Shown here one piece after another: positions 38,136-46,540 of a DNA stretch of 64,000 bases; positions within the stretch are counted from its first letter, which is position 1; each line of letters opens with the position of its first letter. Both the position numbers and the translations under genes were made by a program. Origin of the DNA: Seriola aureovittata. Its lineage: Eukaryota; Chordata; Actinopteri; Carangiformes; Carangidae. The notes beneath the pieces were generated by a model, which saw only the letters and a program-made list of their open reading frames with translations, made no database searches and was not told the origin of the DNA. The stretch spans positions 519,108-583,107 of the forward strand of contig NC_079367.1 of NCBI RefSeq assembly GCF_021018895.1, in the 5' to 3' direction.

Positions 38136-39252
38136 AGGGGCCTGCCTTGCCTCACTCAATGTAATTTATTAACTAATTCAGGCTGTCATATAGACTTCCA
38201 GATTGTGGCCTATCGGAATGTCTCATTTACACTAGTTCTGGTTGTCTGTAGCCGTCCAAAATTGGGCCAGGATGGACGACTTTACTCAGTGTCATTTATC
38301 AACTAAATCAGGCTGTCAAATAGACGTCCAGATTGTGGTCGGTCAGAACGTCTCATTTCAACTAGTTCTGTCTGTAAGTAGACGTCCAAAATCGGGCCAG
38401 GCTGGACTACTTCACTCAATGTCATTTATTGACTAGTTCTGGCTGTCATATAAACGTCCAGATTGTGGCCTCTCAGAACGTCTATTTTCAACTAGTTCTG
38501 TCTGTAAGTAGACGTCCAAAATCGGGCCAGGCTGGACTACTTCACTCAATGTCATTAATTGACTAGTTCTGGCTGTCATATAAACGTCCAGATTGTGGCC
38601 TGTCAGAACGTCTCATTTCAACTAGTTCTGTCTGTAAATAGACGTCCAAAATTGGGCCAGGCTGGACTACTTCACTCAATGTCATTTATCGACTAGTTCT
38701 GGCTGTCATATAAACGTCCAGATTATGGCCTGTCAGAACGTCTCATTTCAACTAGTTCTGTCTGTAAATAGACGTCCAAAATCGGGCCAGGCTGGACTAC
38801 TTCACTCAATGTCATTAATTGACTAGTTCTGGCTGTCATATAAACGTCCAGATTGTGGCCTGTCAGAACGTCTATTTTCAACTAGTTCTGTCTGTAAATA
38901 GACGTCCAAAATTGGGCCAGGCTGGACTACTTCACTCAATGTCATTAATTGACTAGTTCTGGCTGTCATATAAATGTCCAGATTGTGGCCTGTCAGAACG
39001 TCTCATTTCAACTAGTTCTGTCTGTAAATAGACGTCCAAAATTGGGCCAGGCTGGACTACTTCACTCAATGTCATTTATCGACTAGTTCTGGCTGTCATA
39101 TAAACGTCCAGATTGTGGCCTGTCAGAACGTCTCATTTCAACTAGTTCTGTCTGTAAATAGACGTCCAAAATTGGGCCAGGCTGGACTACTTCACTCAAT
39201 GTCATTTATCGACTAGTTCTGGCTGTCATATAAACGTCCAGATTGTGGCCTG
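38136..39252. repeat. 130-bp tandem array near the right transposon end
   Basis: Eight units at exactly 130 bp, measured at GACGTCCAAA: 38,251, 38,381, 38,511, 38,641, 38,771, 38,901, 39,031 and 39,161. Each unit is itself an old dimer: ACTAGTTCTGTCTGTAAATA and ACTAGTTCTGGCTGTCATAT begin its 71- and 59-bp halves, with the pairs GACGTCCAAA / AACGTCCAGA and GGGCCAGGCTGGA / GTGGCCTGTCAGA. Units differ at few sites (ATCGGG or ATTGGG, AAGTAG or AAATAG). GACGTCC also lies by the right TIR, suggesting growth from subterminal sequence. Confidence 0.93.
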
Positions 39253-39312
39253 GACGGACGGACGTGATATCAACTAGAATTGGACGTCCACAGACGTTGC
39301 TTGCTCAGTGGG

Positions 39313-42252
39313 TTAAGACTAGTGTGAATGTCGCAACGGAAAAGTTTGTCCAAAGTCCACAAGTTTGGTGTCTACGGACTCGGCTCGTCACGCTGAGTAA
39401 CATATGTCAGCCCCAGGCTTCTAAGTCGCTCCCGTCGGAAGGGATGCCTCGTTAAACGTCTCCGAGGCCCGCTTGCTGCGACGAAAAATTTTGTCAAAAG
39501 TCCACAAATTGGGTGTCTACGGACTCGGCTCGTCACGCTGAGTAACATATGTCAGCCCCAGCCTTCTGAGTCGCTCCTTTCCGAAAGGTCATCTCTCATA
39601 TGCTGAGGTGCCACACCATTAAGACTAGTGTGAATGTCGCAACGGAAAAATTTGTCCAAAGTCGACAAGTTTGGTGTCTACGGACTCGGCTCGTCACGCT
39701 GAGTAACATATGTCAGCCCCAGCCTTCTGAGTCGCTCCCTTCCGAAGGGCCGCCATGGGCTGTCTCTCATATGCTGCCGGGGGACACGGTTAAATTCTGT
39801 GTTTTAATAATTTCCGAAAAATTTTCTCGAAAGTCCACAAATTTGGTATCTACGGACTCGGCTCGTCACGCTGAGTAACATATGTCAGCCCCAGGCTTCT
39901 AAGTCGCTCCCGTCGGAAGGGATGCCTCGTTAAACGTCTCCGAGGCCCGCTTGCTGCGACGAAAAATTTTGTCAAAAGTCCCCAAATTGGGTGTCTACGG
40001 ACTCGGCTCGTCACGCTGAGTAACATATGTCAGCCCCAGCCTTCTGAGTCGCTCCCTTCCGAAGGGTCATCTCTCATATGCTGAGGTGCCACACCATTTA
40101 GACTAGTGTGAATGTCGCAACGGAAAAGTTTGTCCAAAGTCCACATGTTTGGTGTCTACGAACTCGGCTCGTCACGCTGAGTAACATATGTCAGCCCCAG
40201 CCTTCTGAGTCGCTCCGTTCCGAAGGGCAACCATGGGCGGTCTCTCATATGCTGCCGGGGGACACGGTTAAATTCTGTGTTTTAATAATTTCCGAAAAAT
40301 TTTCTCGAAAGTCCACAAATTTGGTATCTACGGACTCGGCTCGTCACGCTGAGTAACATATGTCAGCCCCAGGCTTCTAAGTCGCTCCCGTCGGAAGGGA
40401 TGCCTCGTTAAACGTCTCTGAGGCCCGCTTGCTGCGACGAAAAATTTTGTCAAAAGTCCACAAATTGGGTGTCTACGGACTCGGCTCGTCACGCTGAGTA
40501 ACATATGTCAGCCCCAGCCTTCTGAGTCGCTCCCTTCCGAAGGGTCATCTCTCATATGATGAGGTGCCACACCATTAAGACTAGTGTGAATGTCGCAACA
40601 GAAAAGTTTGTCCAAAGTCCACAAGTTTGGTGTCTACGGACTCGGCTCGTCACGCTGAGTAACATATGTCAGCCCCAGCCTTCTGAGTCGCTCCCTTCCG
40701 AAGGGACGCCATGGGCGGTGTCTCATATGCTGCCGGGGGACACGGTTAAATTCTGTCTTTTGATAATTTCCGAAAAATTTTCTTGAAAGTCCACAAATTT
40801 GGTATCTACGGACTCGGCTCTTCACGCTGAGTAACATATGTCAGCCCCAGGCTTCTAAGTCGCTCCCGTCGGAAGGGATGCCTCGTTAAACGTCTCCGAG
40901 GCCCACTTGCTGCGACGAAAAATTTTGTCAAAAGTCCACAAATTGGGTGTCTACGGACTCGGCTCGTCACGCTGAGTAACATATGTCAGCCCCAGCCTTC
41001 TGAGTCGCTCCCTTCCGAAGGGTCATCTCTCATATGCTGAGGTGCCACACCATTAAGACTAGTGTGAATGTCGCAACGGAAAAGTTTGTCCAAAGTCCAC
41101 AAGTTTGGTGTCTACGGACTCGGCTCGTCACGCTGAGTAACATATGTCAGCCCCAGCCTTCTGAGTCGCTCCTTCCGAAGGGTCATCTCTCATATGCTGA
41201 GGTGCCACACCATTAAGACTAGTGTGAATGTGGCAACGGAAAAGTTTGTCCAAAGTCCACAAGTTTGGTGTCTACGGACTCGGCTCGTCACGCTGAGTAA
41301 CATATGTCAGCCCCAGCCATCTGAGTCGCTCCCTTCCGAATGGCCGCCATGGGCGGTCTCTCATATGCTGCCAGGGGACACGGTTAAATTCTGTGTTTTA
41401 ATAATTTCCGAAAAATTTTCTCGAAAGTCCACAAATTTGGTATCTACGGACTCGGCTCGTCACGCTGAGTAACATATGTCAGCCCCAGGCTTCTAAGTCG
41501 CTCCCGTCGGAAGGGATGCCTCGTTAAACGTCTCCGAGGCCCGCTTGCTGCGACGAAAAATTTTGTCAAAAGTCCACAAATTGGGTGTCTACGGACTCGG
41601 CTCGTCACGCTGAGTAACATATGTCAGCCCCAGCCTTCTGAGTCGCTCCCTTCCAAAGGGTCATCTCTCATATGCTGAGGTGCCACACCATTAAGACTAG
41701 TGTGAATGTCGCAACGGAAAAATTTGTCCAAAGTCCACAAGTTTGGTGTCTACGGACTCGGCTCGTCACGCTGAGTAACATATGTCAGCCCCAGCCTTCT
41801 GAGTCGCTCCGTTCCGAAGGGCCGCCATGGGCGGTCTCTCATATGCTGCCGCGGGACACGGTTAAATTCTGTGTTTTAATAATTTCCGAAAAATTTTCTC
41901 GAAAGTCCACAAATTTGGTATCTACGGACTCGGCTCGTCACGCTGAGTAACATATGTCAGCCCCAGGCTTCTAAGTCGCTCCCGTCGGAAGGGATGCCTC
42001 GTTAAACGTCTCTGAGGCCCGCTTGCTGCGACGAAAAATTTTGTCAAAAGTCCACAAGTTTGGTGTCTACGGACTCGGCTCGTCACGCTTAGTAACATAT
42101 GTCAGCCCCAGCCTTCTGAGTCGCTCCCTTCCGAAGGGTCATCTCTCATATGCTGAGGTGCCACACCATTAAGACTAGTGTGAATGTCGCAACGGAAAGG
42201 TTTGTCCAAAGTCCACAAGTTTGGTGTCTACGGACTCGGTTCGTTACGCTGA
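39313..42252 (+). repeat. Satellite A block 2, continued after the transposon
   Basis: It resumes in the same interrupted 161-bp monomer (TTAAGACTAGTGTGAATG) and continues about 18 monomers with block-2 variants. Rare variants are shared with distant parts of block 2 in shuffled order: GTCGACAAGTTTGG at 39,661 and 25,491; CACATGTTTGGTGTCTACG at about 40,141 and 25,016; CTGTCTTTTGATAATTTCC at about 40,755 and 28,393. Confidence 0.94.
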
Positions 42253-42258
42253 GTAACG
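42242..42258. other. Hairpin at the satellite A orientation switch
   Basis: CGTTAC (42,242-42,247), a 5-nt loop GCTGA, and GTAACG (42,253-42,258) form a perfect 6-bp stem exactly where satellite A changes from plus to minus. The outer flanks ACTCGGTTCG and CGACGAGCCGAGT are also near-complementary. This looks like a fold-back or head-to-head recombination junction. Confidence 0.8.
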
Positions 42259-43330
42259 CGACGAGCCGAGTAATGGTGTGGCAACTCAGCATATGAGAGA
42301 CGACCCTTTGGAAGGGAGCGACTCAGAAGGCTGGGGCTGACATATGTTACTCAGCGTGACGAGCCGAGTCCGTAGACACCAAACTTGTGGACTTTGGACA
42401 AACTTTTCCGTTGCGACATTCACACTAGTCTTAATGGTGTGGCACCTCAGCATATGAGAGATGACCCTTCGGAAGGGAGCGACTCAGAAGGCTGGGGCTG
42501 ACATATGTTACTCAGCGTGACAAGCCGAGTCCGTAGACACCAAACTTGTGGACTTTGGACAAACTTTTCCGTTGCGACATTCACACTAGTCTTAATGGTG
42601 TGGCACCTCAGCATATGAGAGATGACCCTTCGGAAGGGAGCGACTCAGAAGGCTGGGGCTGACATATGTTACTCAGCGTGACGAGCCGAGTCCGTAGACA
42701 CCAAACTTGTGGACTTTGGACAAACTTTTCCGTTGCGACATTCACACTAGTCTTAATAGTGTGGCACCTCAGCATATGAGAGATGACCCTTCGGAAGGGA
42801 GCGACTCAGAAGGCTGGGGCTGACATATGTTACTCAGCGTGACGAGCCGAGTCCGTAGACACCAAACTTGTGGACTTTGGACAAACTTTTCCGTTGCGAC
42901 ATTCACACTAGTCTTAATGGTGTGGCACCTCAGCATATGAGAGATGACCCTTCGGAAGGGAGCGACTCAGAAGGCTGGGGCTGACATATGTTACTCAGCG
43001 TCACGAGCCGAGTCCGTAGACACCCAATTTGTGGACTTTTGACAAAATTTTTCGTCGACGCAAGCGGGCCTCGGAGACATTTATCGAGGCATCCCTTCGG
43101 ACGGGAGCGACTTAGAAGCCTGGGGCTGACATATGTTACTCAGCGTGACGAGCCGAGTCCGTAGATACCAAATTTGTGGACTTTCGAGAAAATTTTTCGG
43201 AAATTATTAAAACACAGAATTTAACCGTGTCCCCCGGTAGCATATGAGAGACCGCCCATGGCGGCCCTTCGGAAGGGAGCGACTCAGAAGGCTGGGGCTG
43301 ACATATGTTACTCAGCGTGACGAACCGAGT
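42253..43330 (-). repeat. Satellite A block 3, inverted
   Basis: About seven monomers in the minus orientation: a truncated 161-bp type, a run of further 161-bp types (spaced 161 bp), then a 145-bp and a 172-bp type. They carry CCGTTGCGACATTC as in block 2. The 145-bp monomer is unusual in CGTCGACGCAAGCGGG and ACATTTATCGAGGC. The block ends at GACGAACCGAGT before non-satellite DNA. Confidence 0.93.
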
Positions 43331-43595
43331 CTCAATACCTCTGGTCCTGTAGGATCCACCTTAGTCCACAGTCCACAGTCTCATAGGAAAAAAAAAAGAA
43401 AACAAAACTTTATTTACAGTTGTTGGAGTCCTGTAAAATTAAGATAATACTGTGTATTGATTCGCTGTATGTTTATTATTGATTTTTCCATGCTTTCCGG
43501 AACTTCCGCTGTGTTAGTTGTGTATTGTCGCTGAGAGAATCGAGTAGCATGGAGCTAGCAGTATTAGCTTGACACGATGCTGTTTTCTTCTGTAG

Positions 43596-43662
43596 AGACT
43601 GATGTTCCCATGAGAGAGGAGAAAAGCGTTACTTACCATTGCCCTTTCTGTCATACATGCAG
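43596..43662 (+). CDS. Exon-like block with Cys-rich motif (copy 1)
   Basis: A consensus acceptor GTTTTCTTCTGTAG precedes 67 nt ending CATGCAG and followed by the donor GTATGTGTG. One frame is open, reading TDVPMREEKSVTYH and then CPFCHTC, a closely spaced cysteine cluster that could belong to a zinc-binding module. The block recurs at 44,044-44,110 in altered form. I do not recognise the gene. It could be one exon of a gene whose other exons are missing or outside this segment. Confidence 0.35.
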
Positions 43663-44043
43663 GTATGTGTGAGAATGTTAAAAGACAGCAGATGTGTGTC
43701 GTTATGTTGGTTAAAAATGATTTTGTGTTTTATCATGCCAGCTACTGGTATATATTGAATATAAAAAACTTAAAAAGTCAATAGCTAAAAGATGTATAGC
43801 ATGTATTTTATTTTGAGGTTCGATATTTTGAATTGTGGTTAAATTTGCATTTCATACACATTCACTCTTTTATTCATATTTACATTTCATATATTGCACA
43901 TTCACTTTTTATTTTATTCACAGACATTACAGTATAAAAATCCACGATATGATCACCCTAAAAGTATTGTATTTTATTTTATTTTATTTGTATCACAGCT
44001 CCATCTTATTTGTGATGTGGGTGAAAATGAGGATTCGAACAAG

Positions 44044-44110
44044 AGAGACTGATGTGCCCATGAGAGGAGAAAAGCATTACTTACCATTGCCCTTTTTGTC
44101 ATACATGCAG
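44044..44110 (+). pseudogene. Exon-like block, frameshifted copy 2
   Basis: About 90% like 43,594-43,662, but ATGAGAGAGGAG is shortened to ATGAGAGGAG, a 2-nt loss that shifts the frame before the CPFCHTC segment. It lacks the adjacent acceptor and donor. Sequence continues directly into ACAATAAACTGGCTG, as if spliced or rearranged. A possible acceptor TTTGTATCACAG lies about 45 nt upstream and a donor-like GTAAGTTG near 44,205, so it may be part of a longer degenerate exon. Confidence 0.35.
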
Positions 44111-45005
44111 ACAATAAACTGGCTGTTACCACGACCAGCAGCTTCAAGTGATTATTTACCGAGAAGACACACCAAAGACCGGTTACATATAGAATGTTTG
44201 AAATGTAAGTTGTAGACTTTAAGACAATGTCTTTCATGTGACCATTGTGACCACTGTCAGCCTCCTTCACACAAAGTTACACACTACATGACATCCATAT
44301 CATTACTATTGCAGTCAAAGAAATGCTGCGTAATCCACATTTATAGACTATTAGCTTTAGGAAATGTTTATCATGTTGTATGATCAGTTAACCACTTGTA
44401 TTATGATTCATTTCAGGTTTGAAGGATGTAACATGAAATCCACACATATTCTTCATATCTGTCATTATTAGTGCCATTAGGTGTATATGTATCATGTTTA
44501 TCTTTTTGAAGATATTTGACAGCTTAGAGTCATATGGTCAACACCAGTCTCCTCTAAAGTTAACCAGCCAAATTGAAGAGCCTTAGAGCTTATTTGGCAT
44601 CAACCCGCAAGAGGCGCCGGCAGATAACACATCTGCCCACAACCGCCTGCAGAGAAGCCTACCAGAGTACCATACCTACCATAGTGTCTCCCACCATCGC
44701 CAACTTATCACACAGCAACATTATAATTTTCATCTTTATGATTATTACACGTCACATTTACTCTGTAGGTAGTAGTTTAGTTAATAAACCTCTTTATTTA
44801 CACCCAGTTGTTGTCCTGTTGTGCTCTTTTGACATAGAGACTGGAGATCCATTGAATTGAGAAGTCATGGCTTCTGATATGATATTGCTAACATTAATCA
44901 ATGAAGTAATCCATTGTTGTCCTCCGAGAGGACTGGTGCCCAATTTAAATGAGAAATCTCTGAATTATGGCGTTAACGCTACAAAAAGTATTTTAAGGAA
45001 TAAAA

Positions 45006-45183
45006 ATTCACAGTACAGTAAGACAAAAAAAGTCATAGTATAGTAAGGCATAAAAAGTAATGAAAAAGTTATTGTACAATAAGGCATGAAAGGTATTTAA
45101 AAAGTCGTAGTATATTAAAGCATAAAATGTCATAAAAAAGTCAGCATTCTATTAATAAAGAGTCAAAGGGCATAAAAAGGCAT
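45006..45183 (-). repeat. Satellite B, outer fragment
   Basis: A few degenerate minus-orientation units (AGTCATAGTATAGTAAGGC, AAGTCATAAAAAAGTC). It ends in one arm of the stem-loop at 45,169-45,202, where orientation switches to plus. Confidence 0.85.
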
Positions 45184-45202
45184 TTCTATGCCATTTTATG
45201 CC
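45169..45202. other. Stem-loop at a satellite B orientation switch
   Basis: GGCATAAAAAGGCAT (45,169-45,183), a 4-nt loop TTCT, and ATGCCATTTTATGCC (45,188-45,202) pair at 14 of 15 positions. The satellite reads minus to the left and plus to the right, so the inversion sits on this fold. Confidence 0.85.
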
Positions 45203-45297
45203 TTAGTATACTATTACTTAAGTTGACTTACTATGCTGGGACTTTTTTTTGACTCTTTATGCCTTACTATGACTCTTAAATATCTTCCATACCTTAT
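45188..45297 (+). repeat. Satellite B, plus-orientation fragment left of the LTR
   Basis: Degenerate plus-orientation units up to ATACCTTAT, interrupted by the LTR-like insertion. It continues after 45,751 as TTACTATACTATGAATTGC. Confidence 0.8.
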
Positions 45298-45751
45298 TGT
45301 CATGCTAGACTTTCCAGCGTTTATCTCCGGACTGACTTCCTGTTTTCGACTCTGCTCAGCCCTGACCATCCTGCCTCGTCTCTGCCCCAGTAAACACCTG
45401 AGCCTTCTGTCCCCGACCACGAGTTCTGCCAGTGCGTTTCCTGTTCCCCGTCTGCCCATCCCTGTGGCTGTTTGGCATTCTCCAGCTCCCTCGATGACAT
45501 CTCCAGCCTGCTCCCGAACGCTCGTCACCAACAGCCCCAGCCTTCGGGTCCACGAACTTTCCCGTGTGTGTGAGCTCAGTCAACTCGCTCCACTCACCGG
45601 ACCCCCAGCTCTCCAGCCCCGGACCCCTTCCTTCCTCAACTACTAATCCCCACCTGTGTCTGTTCTCTCTGCTGGTTTATCAATAAAGGTCATTACAAAC
45701 TATCAATCTGTTTGGTTGTGCTGCAATTGGGTCCTATCACACCCCGTTACA
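45298..45751 (+). mobile_element. Solo-LTR-like insertion, 454 bp
   Basis: A GC-richer block interrupts satellite B. It begins TGTCATGC and ends CCCCGTTACA, giving TG...CA ends. AATAAA at 45,682-45,687 is followed by a G/T-rich stretch, as in an LTR R/U5 boundary. The flanks TTAT and TTACT could be a mutated 4-5-bp target duplication; the uninterrupted satellite would read ACCTTACTATACTATG. The end resembles Ty3/Gypsy LTR ends of fish as I remember them. Proline/serine-rich open frames on both strands (up to 137 codons) are by-products. No internal retroviral genes are present. A non-LTR fragment remains possible. Confidence 0.55.
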
Positions 45752-45993
45752 TTACTATACTATGAATTGCTTGAAATTTCTTTCATGCCTTATTGTACAA
45801 TTACTTTTTTATGACTTTTTATGCCTCACTATACAATGAGTGTTTATGCCTTACTATGCTATGACTTTTTAAATATCTTTCGTGCCTTATTGTACAATGA
45901 CTTTTTGTGACTTTGTATACCTTCTTAAACTATTAATTAAGTTGACTTATTATGCTGTCAATTTTTTATGACTTTTTATGCCTTACTAAAAGT
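45752..45993 (+). repeat. Satellite B, plus-orientation fragment right of the LTR
   Basis: Plus-orientation units with variants such as CTTTCATGCCTTATTGTAC and GACTTTTTAAATATC. It ends at the centre of a perfect palindrome where orientation turns to minus. Confidence 0.85.
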
Positions 45994-46025
45994 ACTTTTA
46001 GTAAGGCATAAAAAGTCATAAAAAA
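45962..46025. other. Perfect 64-bp palindrome at a satellite B inversion point
   Basis: Two 32-bp arms meet at AGT|ACT (45,993/45,994) with no spacer and no mismatch. Inner arm words are TATGCCTTACTAAAAGT and ACTTTTAGTAAGGCATA. The satellite reads plus on the left and minus on the right. It could extrude a cruciform. It is either a real fold-back junction or an assembly or cloning fold-back. Confidence 0.95.
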
Positions 46026-46293
46026 GTCATAGTATAGTAAGGCATTAAAAGTCATAAAAAAATCATACTATAGTAAGACATGAAAAGTCATAGTATAGTA
46101 AGGCATGAAAAGACACAGTATAGGAAGGCATAAAAAGTCATAGTATAGTAAAGAATAAAAAGTCATAAAAAAGTCATAGTTAAGTAAGGGATAAAAAGTC
46201 AAAAATGAAACAGTATAGTAAGGCTTAAAACGTCATAAAAAAGTCATAGTAAAGTAAAGAATAAAAAGTCATAAAAACGACATAGTACAGTAA
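45994..46293 (-). repeat. Satellite B, dialect 1, left of the Penelope-like element
   Basis: Minus-orientation units AGTCATAGTATAGTAAGGC and AAAAAGTCATAAAAAAGTC. It ends with CATAGTACAGTAA (46,281-46,293), the left copy of a 13-bp target-site duplication. Confidence 0.9.
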
Positions 46294-46540
46294 CGAGGCC
46301 ATCTATGTAAAAATAGAGAAACCATCCCTCAACAGGGTAGGAGGTCTCAGACACCACCTATCTCCAATTTACAATGCTGCCCTTTCATCCCTTCCCAGGA
46401 GACTCAACAATCTAGCCTCCAAGAATAACAACTGTTCACAAGTGGATGGAAAGGTCAGCAGAGCGTCTTTGACATGGGCGACTGCAGCTCACCTCCCCCC
46501 CCCCTTCTCACCAAAAGTCAACTTTGTTTTCTTTTAAAAA
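46294..46540 (+). mobile_element. Penelope-like element, C-terminal ORF fragment
   Basis: The plus strand is open from the first codon after the target-site duplication and reads EAIYV followed by KIEKPSLNRVGGLRHHLSP and IYNAALSSLPRRLNN. I recognise this as the extreme C-terminal region of Penelope-like retroelement proteins, after the GIY-YIG endonuclease domain. The reverse transcriptase and most of the endonuclease are missing, so the insertion was 5'-truncated, as is common. After the last recognisable residues come a C10-11 run and TTCTCACCAAAAGTC, then dialect-2 satellite B begins. The continuation of the element is at 56,261. Confidence 0.68.

Larger units (their letters stand above)
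33178..39312. mobile_element. DNA transposon with 12-bp TIRs, inserted in satellite A
   Basis: A 6,135-bp insert lies inside a 161-bp monomer. Its ends are perfect 12-bp inverted repeats: CCCACTGAGCAA at 33,178-33,189 and TTGCTCAGTGGG at 39,301-39,312. The uninterrupted monomer reads CACCATTAAGACTAG. The left flank stops at CACCATT and the right flank resumes at TTAAGACTAG, so the target is TTAA or its TT. The right TTAA is intact; the left keeps only TT. TTAA targets are known for piggyBac and Kolobok superfamilies, but I see no transposase, so the family is unassigned and this copy is probably non-autonomous. Near the left end are short repeats GTCTTTTCCGGACGTTTTAAA and variants; near the right end is a 130-bp tandem array. 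Confidence 0.8.
43331..45005. other. Non-satellite segment, origin unknown
   Basis: About 1.7 kb without tandem repeats, between satellites A and B. It holds a duplicated exon-like block, an A/T-rich stretch, and two end-like signals: a minus-strand AATAAAG near 43,410 and a plus-strand TTAATAAACC near 44,781. Both sit beside a CTTTATTTAC word. The open frames at 43,835-44,215 and 44,573-44,860 show no recognisable domain. It may be a captured genomic piece or an old transposon body. Confidence 0.45.

Noticed and set aside
43835..44215. 126-codon open frame in the non-satellite segment
   Set aside because: Its first half is low-complexity AT-rich sequence and its second half reads the frameshifted exon-like copy in a different frame from copy 1. 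No recognisable domain.
44573..44860. 95-codon open frame starting at an ATG
   Set aside because: No recognisable domain, and a poly(A)-type TTAATAAACC lies inside it.
45233..45646. 137-codon proline/serine-rich open frame, with overlapping frames on the minus strand
   Set aside because: It lies within the LTR-like block and crosses its left boundary into satellite B.
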